NCBI GenBank assembly: GCA_022495995.1
Contig: JAFEMH010000338.1
Location: forward strand, 765,001-829,000
Length of the DNA stretch: 64,000 bases
From: Adenophora triphylla var. japonica
Lineage: Eukaryota; Streptophyta; Magnoliopsida; Asterales; Campanulaceae
Direction of reading: 5' to 3'
Made by a program: the position numbers and the translations under genes. The stretch's first letter is position 1. Each line of letters begins with the position of its first letter. Positions 53,793 to 64,000 of the stretch are shown one piece after another. The notes under the pieces were generated by a model that saw nothing but the letters and a program-made list of their open reading frames with translations, searched no databases and was not told the origin of the DNA.

Positions 53793-55380
53793 TGTGAATG
53801 TGTGCCCAAATTTTGTGTTGGATTCACGCGAGTTTGAAGACATCCGAGTTATTTGAAAAACGGAGTCGCCACGCCATTTTGATTACCTCAAAACTTTGAA
53901 AAAAAGGTTTTTACTTGGGTTCGGAGGTTAAGTTACCCCTTGGGAAGAACGTTTGGCGTTCACCCAAAGTGCCTTGCCGGAGCAAGTCTCCCTAGATTTC
54001 ATTAATCGTGTTTGCTTGCATGCTTTCTTTGTGTGCATGTGTTTGAAAATAAGGGGGGGAATGTCCCAAGTTGTCTTCCGGACGTACAAACCATTTGTTG
54101 GTTGTCGCTCGGGATTCCTTGGAATTTATGTATTTGGGATTATGATCCCGTCCTCATCTTATGACTTATGATCATCGCATTTTAAACCTCGGGACCCTCG
54201 GGACTTGCGTGATCGAGAGAATGACTCTCTTTTGGGTCAAAGATGAGGTTCTTTAGGAAGGAATGTCCTTAGCCCATCAATCCTACGCTTTAAGACGGTC
54301 GAGCTCGTATAGAGGCTTCATACTCATTCTTAAGCGATAATCGGAGATATAGGGTTCAAGGTTGTCCTTTTCCTAAAGAGATCATGGAACCTTTAATGGA
54401 AGGAACGATGCAAAGATGAGAACTTTTACACCGGTCCGTTCCAAGGTTGGGGGAAAGGGAAATGCATGATGAAAAATGACCCTTTAATGAAAAGATGACA
54501 TTTTTAGGTTGCAAATGATGCTTTTGATTTAAAGAAATGATCTTTATGCAAATGATGCATAAAGATTTGATTTTTATGCAAATGATGCATTGAAAAAGGG
54601 GTTTTGATGCAAAGGATGCGTTTTCATTGAAAAAGATTTGATCTTTATATGCAAATGATGCATAAAGATGACATTTTATTGGAAAATAGGGATTTTAGGT
54701 GCAAAGGATGCACCTTTATGAAAAGACTACATTTTTATGACAAATGAGGTCTTAATGCATGCAAAGGGAAAGGGGGTGATAAAGATATGATCTTTATGAA
54801 TAAATGCCAAGTCCCAAGCAAGATATATGAATGCAATGAGCAAGTATATCAATTAAAATGCAAGGTTAGGGCGTGCGAGGTTACCAATCGTTTCCTTCGC
54901 TTCTTCGGATGGAGCTAGGAGGAGAGGTTCTTCTTGGGTCTTGAGGAGGAGGGAGATGGCTTCTTGAGCTTCTTCTTCACCTTCTTGGACTTCCGGCGGC
55001 TCCTTGGGGATCTTCTTCGTATTATGAGAGTATTATGCTTCTTCTTGATGATCAAAATGGGTAGAGGAGGGCTCTATTTATAGGCGATCTGGATAAGGCT
55101 AATGAAGCCGTGCGAGCTGCAGGCCCTTTGCAAATGAGGCCGTGCGGTCTTATCCATGATGACTCGGCATTCTAGAACCATGCAAGGTGGCATCATTCTA
55201 GAAGCTTCTCCTAATTAAGAAAACGTGTTTCTTAATTAGGAAGGCTCCCTTCAGCCCTTAATTTTAAATTTGGGTGTTCCAGGACATTTCAGGAACACTA
55301 GGAAGGTCAGGGAATTCTGGAAATTTACCGAAATGTCGGGAAAATTAACAGGAAGGCATGAGCCAGATTTGGGTACTTAC
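53793..55380 (-). repeat. 3' LTR of B-
   Basis: 1,588 bp; minus strand (T)GTAAGTACCCAAATCTGG to ACACATTCACA, the first T of TG being lost. Palindromes CCGTGCGA and CCGTGCGG (on the plus strand near 55109 and 55140) and TATAAATAG (minus, near 55075) match the other B LTRs. Decoy PBS at 53861-53871. No PBS follows the lower end, so this is the 3' LTR. Confidence 0.9.
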
Positions 55381-55920
55381 GAAGCCCCTCGGCAACGTCA
55401 CTTGCAAGGCGAGTGGGGTTGTCGATAGAAAAGGATCCGATGCGGCGAATGCCGAGACGGATTGGGTGACCAAGGTGGTCGAGTGGTGAACCTTTTGGAA
55501 GGCTACCTACGTATCCGGAGGAATCAAGCCGGGCCGTAGTTCGGAATTAGGATCATTTGGGGGAGGAAGAAGAGAAAGCGGTCTCTTCTTTGGGGACATA
55601 GAAGAGAAAATGACCTAGGAGGTCAAGCAATTGATCCTGCGGGGACATGCTAGGAGTGACCCGGGTGGTCGAATATTTGAACTTCTATGAGGGCGCTTTA
55701 TCACCGAGGAGTGACAAAGGAACAGGGTGACCAAAGTGGTCGAATGGCTGGACCTTTTATAAAAGGCTACCTACGTATCCCGGAGGAATCAAGCCTTGAT
55801 CGTAGTTCAAGCATCACTAGATAGTTAGGAACGATGTCTAGGATCCTTGAGATTTTGACAATTCGGAGGCTGTCACCTGAGGAAGCTAGTGCTTATGGCG
55901 CTATCTCTTTATGACGGGGA
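55381..55920 (-). other. region between 3' LTR and tandem array (B-)
   Basis: Inverted equivalent of 20079-20638. Two copies of the GGATACGTAGGTAGCC-type motif lie on the minus strand near 55500-55520 and 55765-55790, each next to the GGTCACC/CGACCAC text. No coding. Confidence 0.5.
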
Positions 55921-56537
55921 TAGAGGTAACTTAAGTTGGGAAACTTGAGCGTACGTCACTATTCGCGGATAGAGGTAGCACAAGTTGGAATGACTTGGGC
56001 ATACTTCACTATTCGCGGATAGAGGTAGCACAAGTTGGAATGACTTGGGCATACTTCACTATTCGCGGATAGAGGTAGCACAAGTTGGAATGACTTGGGC
56101 ATACGTCACTATTCGCGGATAGAGGTAGCACAAGTTGGAATGACTTGGGCATACGTCACTATTCGCGGATAGAGGTAGCACAAGTTGGAATGACTTGGGC
56201 ATACGTCACTATTCGCGGATAGAGGTAGCACAAGTTGGAATGACTTGGGCATACGTCACTATTCGCGGATAGAGGTAGCACAAGTTGGAATGACTTGGGC
56301 ATACGTCACTATTCGCGGATAGAGGTAGCGCAAGTTGGAATGACTTGGGCATACGTCACTATTCGCGGATAGAGGTAGCACAAGTTGGAATGACTTGGGC
56401 ATACGTCACTATTCGCGGATAGAGGTAGCACAAGTTGGAATGACTTGGGCATACGTCACTATTCGCGGATAGAGGTAGCACAAGTTGGAATGACTTGGGC
56501 ATACGTCACTATTCGCGGATAGAGGTAGCACAAGTTT
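55921..56537 (-). repeat. 50-bp tandem repeat array, 12 units (B-)
   Basis: Plus-strand unit CACTATTCGCGGATAGAGGT AGCACAAGTTGGAATGACTT GGGCATACGT, period exactly 50 bp, starting points spaced 50 bp from 55962 to 56512. Units are almost identical to each other, more regular than in B+. The same GACAATTCGGAGG flank is on both sides (about 55857 and 56546). Confidence 0.9.
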
Positions 56538-56734
56538 AGAGTTACGACAATTCGGAGGTTGTCACCTAGTGTTATCCCGTTATAACGGAATTAACGGAGC
56601 GGCGGGAATAAAGCTTGATTGCTAAAGAGATAAGGGATATTTTACGAAAAGATGTTATCTTGGTTAAAAGATAACGGAAATTGCATGCCCAAGTGGAAGG
56701 TCCGGGCGGGATTGTAATTTATGCTCGGAAGCGA

Positions 56735-56917
56735 ATGAAGCCGCCCGGCATGAGATGGAGAAAAAGAAGCCGTACGGCTAGAAACTGTTTTTCCAGATTA
56801 TTTAAAATCGGGTTTTGAACGGGCATTGGGCACTTGTTGCCGCCCACTTCAGCCGAGAGAGAAGAGAGAGAGAATTTTCGAAATTCTTCAACCCCTTTTG
56901 CTTCCCTTTGATTTGAA
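56735..56917 (+). promoter_or_regulatory. aORF2 promoter module (B-)
   Basis: CCGCCCGG at 56741-56748 and CCGTACGG at 56770-56777, 29 bp apart and 141-177 bp before the ATG at 56918. A TTATTTAAAATC TATA-like word follows near 56800, then a GA-rich leader. Mirrors B+ 19080-19200. Confidence 0.5.
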
Positions 56918-59483
56918 ATGGATCCGGAAGGCAATCCCATACCAAGGCAAGCGAGGAGAAACATCTCGGCGGCCGCGAGAAGGAGGAGGAAGGAGCTCGT
57001 GAGGACGGAGAGGAAGTATGACTTCCTTACGCCTCCATCGGAGCTTTACCGGGGAGGAGGGAGCATAAATCAACGAACCGCGATCGGTTGGGGTAAGCAT
57101 TCTCATTTTGCTCAAATCCGATGATTTTGCTTGAATTTTGAATGATTTAGGGCTTGACCCGAATTTTAGGATTTTGAATGATTTTTTGAATGATTTTGAG
57201 ATGCATGAACAACCTATGAGGCTAAGAATATGCAATGTGCAATTTTATTTGATGAAAAAAATATGAGAATGACTCACTTTTTTCTCGCAAAATGAAGTAA
57301 GAATGAGAATTTTTCAAAATATGAGACGGAGTTCTTGCCTTGTGCTAGAACTAGGTCAAAATTCTGATTTTCAATGAGAAAACATGATTTTGGAAGATGA
57401 AAATGATTCATGCATGCCATTTTTTGAAAAATAATGCTTATGTGCAAAAAATTGTGATTTTGTGCTTTAGGAAAGCAATGACGCGTTTCAAGTGATGAAA
57501 GACACGTTTTTGATGCAAAAGTTATGCTAGAAAAACTTTTATGAATGCTTTTCTTTTGAAAATATGTGCACTTTTGAATATATGCATGCTTTTGAAATGA
57601 TATGAAGGGCGCGCTTCTTTTGATGTGCTTGTCTACGGGAGAACAAGTCTAGAGGACCGTCGGAGATAGCGGTCAAGCTTTGGCGAGAGGATGCCGAGAT
57701 TTTGAGAAGGATGGGGCAAATCCCAGCGGTGGTGAGGGCTACCGGCTTGGATGCATTTGTAGAGGCTATCGGCGGGGTGTCCACATCACCTCGAAGAGCA
57801 AGGGCTTAGTCCGGGCCCTATCGAGTTACGGTGGGACGGTACTCATAGCTTTCACACAGTGAGGAGAGGGCGCGGTGACTCTGCCGATTTCACCGCTATT
57901 ACGGGCTTACGGTTCACCGGGAGGCCCGTGACTTGGAGGGACCATATCACGGCGGAGGAGTTTCCGAGGCTTTGGTAGGGTTTGAGGCTGATTCCCGAAG
58001 GTGGGGATGGAGACACGGAATGTCGAGGTGGCGATTCGAGACTAGCATGCGAAATTTTCTTTGCTAATGATGTGGCCCTTGGCCAGTGGCTAGAGCATTC
58101 ATATGGTTGATGCTATCGGTCACCATCTTTGCCAGTGCAGGACGATAGCTATGACTTGCCTCCTCGACTCTCTGGAGGATGTTGATGGGATTGGGACGGT
58201 CTCTTGGGGAGAGGCCGGATTGGCGGAGTTGTACTTCTCGTTGGACATGTACGGTCGGAACAAAGGCTGCTTCGATGGGTTTGCTTCTCTTTTGCCCTTG
58301 AGGTAGTCTCCTTTTTTTCTTTTCTCTTTTCTGTCTTGAGACTTTTATGAGAGAAAATGACCTTTTGATGTTTTGAACATGCGGGCTGGTTTTGCGAGGT
58401 GATCGGGTTCTTCCCTTGGAACCGGCGAGTGATGTCACCATCTTCCACCTGCTATGGTTATTTGGAGGAGATGCGAGAGATAAATTCACGAGGAAGACCC
58501 GGATTACCTTCGATTACAAAATGGTGAGGCCGGTCATCAACGGGGATGGGCACGACGGAGTGGACTTCTACCCACAGGGCGAGGTATCCGAGAGATCTTC
58601 TTTGGGAGATGCTATAGAGGTGACGAGGCGAGAGGAGGTGGCTGTGGGGCGACATGTGATGTCATTTACTTGGGGGACCGCTTCTCGAGACGGCATGGTC
58701 ATGTTCCCCCACTAGATGCCATTACTCCTTCGACCCTCCGGCCACGGATGCTGCGGCCCGAGGGGCCGAGAGGATGAGATTGAGAGGTACCGAGCGGGCG
58801 TAGGCTGCGGAGGAGTGCCGACATGGACACCCCCTACGTTTGTGTTTGTGGAGCGGCGCTGAGGACGCCACGAAGCTAGTGAAGGCGGCGGTCACTCGGG
58901 GATATGGGGAGGATGAGCCTCTTGACCGCCGATCCCTCCTGCGCATTTGTCCTACGTGGTCCATGGAGTGCCGAGGAGGATGAGGATACTGTCCCCGATG
59001 CTAGGGAGCCCCGGTACACCTTGCCGCTGATAGCCTTTGTAAGTGTACTCTTAGGGTCTTATTCCCTTTTTAGCTTTCAGATTTTACGCTTTTTGCTATT
59101 TTACGAGATTTTACGAGATTTTTCTCTTTTTTCTCGGGTTCCGGCTCGCACTTACGATAGGTGGTCGGGCGAGAATAGGGCGGAAGGACATGTGCCGGTC
59201 TCTTACGAGGAAGGCGCTGCGCTTCGAAGGCGGCGGCGGATGCACGGGAGCACAGGCGCAAGAGACGGCACGTCGGGGGCACGGCGTCTACCTCATCGGC
59301 CTCGGAGTACTCTTCCCGAGTGCTATGCCTCGGGGCGGGGACCCATGGCGACATTACGGAGCGGTGGTGAGTATGGGCACGATAATGTCCATCTATCGAT
59401 GTGAGCGACCGGGAGGACTGATGAGGGAGGCTAGCATCTATGAGCTAAGCGGCGATGAAGATGAAGAAGAATCGGAGGCCTAG
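56918..59483 (+). pseudogene. aORF2: plant-mobile-domain-like four-exon gene (B- copy), splice acceptors altered
   Basis: Exons by comparison with B+: 56918-57092, 57639-58302, 58385-59038, 59138-59483. Start MDPEGNPIPRQARRN with AAARRRRKELVRTERK. Exon 2 has ITGLRFTGRPVTWRDHITAE near 57885-57950. The last exon ends YELSGDEDEEESEA-stop (59481-59483), a clean acidic tail. Donors GTAAGC, GTAGTC and GTAAGT are kept, but all three acceptors read CGG where B+ has CAG (57636-57638, 58382-58384, 59135-59137). If the base calls are right, this copy cannot be spliced normally. Some frameshifts in exons 2 and 3. Confidence 0.6.
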
Positions 59484-59832
59484 GAGGTCTCTAGAATAGA
59501 TTTGGAACAAAAACAAACAATTTACAATTTTTATGCACACTTTGTTTATTTTTTGCTTTATTTGGGCGCCGATGGGGCGAAAACATTGTATTTATGTTTT
59601 AATTGCTTTTCTAATTCATGCTTTTTCAATTTGCATATTATCGAGCCTTGGGGCGACTTTTTGCTTGGAATTGGGGCTGAAAATGGGCCAAAATGATTTA
59701 TAATGGTGTATAAATGCTTGAATGGCTTACGGATATGTTTTTGTACGGGTTTTGGTTGAAAAAGTGGGGTGAAAACTCCCTTGGGCAGCAACTTTGGTTC
59801 TTTGCAGAATTTCTGCGAGAGGGCTAATGTGG
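59484..59832. other. spacer between aORF2 and aORF1 (B-)
   Basis: Nearly identical to B+ 16076-16409 (inverted). AT-rich, non-coding, presumed 3' UTR of aORF2 and upstream part of the aORF1 promoter. The strong conservation between copies with decayed pol suggests either recent common origin or a function. Confidence 0.4.
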
Positions 59833-60012
59833 CCGTGCGGCATGGCCTTGAGGGCAAATGTAGCCGTGCGGCTAACGATTCTGTCTCGAAATTTGGTTAT
59901 TTTACGAATAAAAGCAAGGCTTGGCCATTTCATTTCATTTTCACTCTAGACTTGTCCCAATTGTTCCCGAGCATATTTTGGACCTAAAAGCACCATCTTT
60001 GATCATTTTGCG
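59833..60012 (+). promoter_or_regulatory. aORF1 promoter module (B-)
   Basis: CCGTGCGG at 59833-59840 and 59864-59871, 31 bp apart and 142-180 bp before the ATG at 60013. An AATAAAAG TATA-like word follows near 59907. Same spacing as B+. Confidence 0.5.
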
Positions 60013-61587
60013 ATGGAGAATCCCGTTAGATTGCAAAGGGGAAACGAGACCATTTTCTATCCGGTCTTCACTCTTGGGCGAGACATCACTTCCAAAATCA
60101 CAAGGGGCTGCTTGATTCTTCCTTCAAGATCAAGTCTTTATGGCATTTGAGGGATCTCCCGCCCGATTGGGATACATTGAGAGCCGCGGCAAAGTTACAG
60201 GATGTCAGGAGACATGTTTCTTGTTTCTCTTACAACGAAATCGTCCCAACGCACGAAGACTTGAGCCTTGATTGGGGTCCCGAGATTGAGGCTATATCTA
60301 TTCCGCTGATCGGAGACGTGCCGGTGACGGTAAAGCTTGCATCTTTTAGCGAGATTCCTTTGGGAGAGGCTGAGAGGATGATGGTAGCCCGGATAGGATT
60401 GACCTTTACGATATCCCGGGCGAGGTTTGGGTCTCCGAGATATGGCTGCGACCACGGTGGCTATGGATGCTTTCATTCTCTGCGTATTCTCTATTTTGTT
60501 CAACTGCTTGAGTCCGTGGGGATCTGTCATAGTGGTCTCTTGGACATGGTCGAGGCTGCGAGTGGGAAGGATATTGTCCCGTGGTTTTGGGAGAGACATT
60601 TCATGGGATCGATAGGATGGCTCGGGAGACCGTTTCATGAGGTCAGGAGTCAGGCTATGTTGACTTTGTGGCTGCGGGGAGAGGCTCGGGGCTTTGCACA
60701 GGGCTTTGCCGACTCGGTGCCCTTGGGTGATTTCTCGGAGAGGTGCGCCTAGGCGGCGAGGAACGGGGTAGGCTGGGAGGCGATGATGGCTAGGCTATCC
60801 ACTTCGGACATCCGTTGGTGGATACCACATTGGAGGTTGCGGACCGAGGAGGATATTTCGGGAGTCTTATCTTTGTGAGGGTTCCGAGATTACAGCTGGT
60901 CGTCCTTCTACATACCTGCTTGGTATCCGGGCGGTTTGGGGCTTTACGGGAGCCATTGAGTGATTGGGAGGACATCCGGACCATGGAGGTGGTGTCATTG
61001 GACATGAGAGATCCGGCCCGGCTTCTCTTTCTTCTCGAGGGCTTGGACACATCTTGCTTTCCCACCCGGGGCTATCTTCGGGAGCGGGAAGAGCACCATC
61101 TTGACCACTGTCTACTTGGGTAGTACGAGAGGGAGATGGGAGCGACTCGGGCTATCTTGGAGGATAGACGTCGAGCTTTATTGGGAGGCGGCTGCGACTC
61201 GAGTAGGACTACGAGGAGGCGAGGCTAAGGCGAGTTGCCATAACCAATCGGAGTGACTTGGTCGGGGATATGGAGGCTCGGTACAAGAGATTGTCAGAGG
61301 TCGCTCCTTTGGCGAGGCTCGAGAGGGAGGAGGTGCGGACTCGTGCTCGTATAGAGAGCGCTCATTGACACGGGGTTGGTAGAGGCTCCGGTGAGGATAC
61401 CGGAGGTCGGGATGAGGGATACCGACATTATTGAGAAGAAAAGGAAGAAGACTCGACGAGGCCGAGGAAAAGGGAAGAAGGCGAAGAAGACTCGGCGAAT
61501 GACGGCGGACAAGTCTTTTCTCAAGATCCTCTTATTGCCATTTTGCAAACACATTAGTTTATTTAGGCATTTTATTGTATTTTAGAT
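60013..61587 (+). pseudogene. aORF1: DUF7745-like (B- copy)
   Basis: Start MENPVRLQRG. Then LWHLRDLPPDWDTLRAAAKL, DVRRHVSCFSYNEIVPTHED, PEIEAISIPLIGDVPVTVKL, VGICHSGLLDMVE, and in shifted frames FLLEGLDTSCFP and a C-terminal VEAPVRIPEVGMRDTDIIEK with a basic KKRKKTRRGRGKGKK stretch. Several frameshifts. Matches B+ 14302-15878. Converges on integrase. Confidence 0.65.
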
Positions 61588-61679
61588 CTTTTTAGCGAGG
61601 TTAGCGAGTTAAGAGGTAGGCCGTGCTTGAACTCATCAAGAAGTTTTTAACTTGTAATGAACAAGAAATATTATTTTAG

Positions 61680-61855
61680 AAATTAATCAAGACACATTTC
61701 ATGGAAATTCAAATGCCTTTATTGATTGGGACCCGTTTTATGAAAAGCGAAATACCCTTTACTATTTTTAGGACGCACTTCATGGAAGCTTGATTGTCCT
61801 TTTTATTGTTTAGGACACATTTCATGGAAACTTAATCGTCCTTTTTATTGTTTAG
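61680..61855 (-). repeat. ~55-bp tandem repeats (B-)
   Basis: Inverted equivalent of 14030-14215: TTTCATGGAA(A/G) and GTCCTTTTTATTG words alternate three times. AATAAA lies on the minus (element) strand. Confidence 0.55.
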
Positions 61856-62160
61856 ACCGAACCATATATGGCTGCCTACGTTCCCCTTTTACAAGAAAGG
61901 CTAAGGGGCTCGGGTCTTCGTAGTTCATTACGGTGAACTAAAAAATTTTTTTTTCATGTGCGGCCATTTGTCTTTTGCCTAGGCGCCCTTTTTGGGGTTT
62001 CGGCCTAGTGGGCATTACTCTTTTTGCACTAAGATTTTTTCTTTTTTCTTTTTTTATGTGCGGCCACTGTCTTTTGCCTAGGCTTGCCCTTTTTGGGGTC
62101 TTCGGCCTAGTGGGCATTACTCTTTTTGCACTTTTTTTTTCTTTTTTTTTTTTTTTTTTT
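61856..62160 (-). repeat. stem-loop motif and two CTAGG-hairpin units (B-)
   Basis: The GAACTACG...AACGTAGGCA motif is at 61867-61925 on the minus strand. Two hairpin repeat units end at GCATTACTCTTTTTGCAC (62012-62029 and 62113-62130), against three in B+. A T-rich tract (A on the element strand) borders the integrase end. Confidence 0.6.
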
Positions 62161-63420
62161 TTATCGAGACATAGTATCTTCGGAGTTTATCACCATTGGG
62201 GTGGACAAAGGGATTGCCATCCAAGTACTGCAAGCTTCATTGCTCCTCTGACGGTATTTTACGCACCACATAAGGGCCGATCCGAGACGGGTTCCCATTT
62301 TCCCGGGGTTGTCTACGGTAGGGGCTTTACTTTCGGCACCAAGTCGCCCTCTTTGATGTCTCTGGCCTTGACCTTTTTATCAAACGCTGCGGCCATTCGC
62401 CTCTGGTAGGCTCGGGTGTGTTCCATGGCTTTTAGCCTTCTCTCGTCAAGCGGGGCTAATTCATCATGCCGGCTGCGCAACCATTCCACTTCATTGACAA
62501 CTGTTTTCCGGGAGGACCCTTAATGACGGGATTTCCAACTCCACTTTGGTAACACTTTGCTTCCATCCCGTAAGTTAGGGCAAAGGAGTTTCTCTGTGGT
62601 GCATTCGACAGACGTTACGCAGCCCCGAGTGCTAGGTGCGGCTTTTCGGGCCAATCACGACCACGGGTGGCCATCTTCGGATGATCCGCTCGAGTGTCTT
62701 ATTAGCGGCTTCCACGGCTCCATTGGTTTGAGGTGCATGCGGGGACGACTTGTGGCGAGTAACTCAGAATTACGGCGGTCTATCGCAGTCTCCTTCGAAG
62801 TGTGACCCATTATCGAAATGATCTCGTTGGGCACCCCATATACGCACATTATGTTTTCTTTGATGAAGCTGGGCCACTTTTACGGAAGTGAGGACCTTGT
62901 AGGACTTGGCCTCTACCCACTTGGTGAAGTAGTCAATGGCTACCAAAACGAACTCGTGCCCATTGCTTCTGCCTTGGGGATATTTTCCCTATCACGTCAA
63001 TGCCCCAAGTTGCAAACGGCCAAGGAGTCGTCATGCGGTACGGGTCATGAGGTGGGAGATGGTTGAGGTTGGCAAACCGGCGGCATTTGTCGCGAGTTCG
63101 GACGTCTTGAGATGCGATGCATTTCCATGGAGATCCGGTAGTAACCCATTACGAGGATCACTTGCATCGGGGCTCTGGCATTCATGTGAGGACCGCGGGG
63201 ACCATTGTGGACTTCGGTCATCAACTCTCGGCTCTTTCTTGAGTGACACATAAGAGGAGTGGTCCTTGATACCGCTTCTTGTATAGGTTGCCTCCTAGAA
63301 TGACGTGCGAGAAGCCAACCTTTTAGGGCTTGCAAGCTTTTGGCTCGACTCCTTCTTTTGGTCTACCTTCTTCGTCTCTGAAGTGACTCTCCGTCTTTGA
63401 GAAATTGGTAAATCGATTGT
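62161..63420 (-). pseudogene. pol: integrase, decayed (B-)
   Basis: Minus strand. C-terminal GDKL-type end near 62175, the GPYVV region near 62250, then upstream parts with EVEW and RRLKAMEHTRAY text. The core contains the MCVYGVPNEIIS segment (62849) with the DNGSHFE equivalent damaged. The zinc domain has ELMTEVHNGP near 63220 and GYYRISMEM text. Same order as B+ but with different indels, so both copies decayed independently. Confidence 0.7.
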
Positions 63421-64000
63421 ACCAAGGTTCCTTTATAGGCTCGGGTCCCGAGGTCCACTTCTGACGAAAAGTGGGGCTTCTCTTCTACCCACTCTGAAGG
63501 GCTTTATGGCTTTTCCCTCGGGGATCTCTACCAATGAGGCTAGAGTAGCTAGAGCATCTGCGAATCTGTTCTTTTCCCTCGGCAAGTAGTGGAAAGTCAC
63601 TTCTCGGAGCTGTCCGATCAACTCCTCCATATGGGCATGATACCGTTGCGAGATTAGGGTCTACGAGTCTTCCACTTGTTGGAGACTTGGTTGATGATCG
63701 GGTGAGTCTCCGTAAACTTCGAGCTCCTTGACATTTCTTTCTAAGGCGGCCTCAAACCCGGCAATGCGGGCTTCATACTCGGCGGCATTGTTCGTGGCGA
63801 GAAAGTTCAACTTGAGGGCTATGGGGGTATGCTCATCTTTCGGATCGACCAATAGCATTCCTACACCATTTCCTCTTTTGTTAGCGGCTCAGTCAAAGAA
63901 CAGCGCCATCTATTTTCGGGCTCAGCTGCAAAGATCCCTTCATGGAAATTGGGGTTCGGGCCCTCTGTCTTCATTCTTGGGGAAGTTCGCTAGGTGATCG
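63421..64000 (-). pseudogene. pol: RNase H, partial at window edge (B-)
   Basis: Minus strand. VTFHYLPREKNRFADALATL (63540-63605) is the end of the second RNase H domain. Upstream, MLLVDPKDEHTPIALKLNFL and NNAAEYEARIAGFEAALERN (63700-63860) carry the Glu of the active site. It runs off the right edge before the first Asp segment becomes clear (a SLQLS/DGA-like region around 63890-63930). Better preserved here than in B+. Confidence 0.7.

Larger units (their letters stand above)
53793..64000 (-). mobile_element. element B-: Retand-like element, inverted, running off the right edge
   Basis: Minus-strand element. From its 3' end: 3' LTR (53793-55380), 50-bp array (55921-56537), aORF2 (56918-59483, plus strand), aORF1 (60013-61587, plus strand), hairpin repeats (about 61930-62135), integrase (62160-63420) and RNase H (63421-64000). 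Its RT, leader and 5' LTR lie beyond the window. It matches B+ 11800-22239 in inverted order. Confidence 0.85.

Overview
This window looks like repeat-dense nuclear DNA of a flowering plant. Almost every base after position 1,670 belongs to a stack of broken, nested LTR retrotransposons. No intact host gene is visible. The only probable host sequence is the left 1.7 kb, which carries a TATA-box promoter reading leftwards off the window plus small DNA-transposon remnants. The closest published structure I know for the dominant elements is Retand-type Ty3/gypsy of the Tat lineage (first described in Silene): PBS like tRNA-Arg, antisense ORFs between integrase and 3' LTR, and an amplified tandem repeat near the 3' LTR. 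That hints at, but does not prove, a Caryophyllales-like host.

Layout: 1-1669 host flank with promoter and MITE/Helitron-like remnants. 1670-5825 element A1 (+): 5' LTR, leader, start of gag, then cut. 5826-22239 element B+ (+): both LTRs present, gag/protease lost, decayed RT-RNase H-integrase, two antisense ORFs, 50-bp tandem array. 22240-26135 Tekay-like chromovirus (-): gag, part of protease, PBS, 5' LTR. 26136-38503 element A2 (-): 5' LTR, leader, long gag, protease, a deletion that removed RT/RNase H, integrase core, antisense ORFs. 38504-46364 element C (+): Tat-type gag-PR-RT-RNase H-IN with few lesions plus its own antisense gene. 46365-53792 element A3 (+): 5' LTR, leader, gag, no pol, unusual 3' region. 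53793-64000 element B- (-): 3' LTR, 50-bp array, both antisense ORFs, integrase and RNase H, running off the right edge. A and B have different LTRs but share leader and 3' untranslated motifs; B+ and B- are inverted relatives.

The most interesting part is the antisense gene set. Family B carries two genes on the strand opposite to gag-pol. aORF1 is a single-exon gene with a DUF7745-like look. aORF2 has a plant-mobile-domain-like core and appears to have four exons with spliceosome-type introns. Element C carries a different antisense gene, also with three clean introns. Introns antisense to the genomic RNA are invisible to sense splicing and can therefore survive retrotransposition. In family B a pair of 8-bp palindromes (CCGCACGG type) 29-32 bp apart lies upstream of the LTR TATA box and about 140-180 bp upstream of the ATG of both antisense genes. 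Family A has a single CCGCGCGG-type palindrome in the equivalent LTR and aORF1 positions. This looks like a shared regulatory module coupling sense and antisense transcription.

All assignments come from reading the sequence. No database search was possible, so family and domain names are recognition-level calls.
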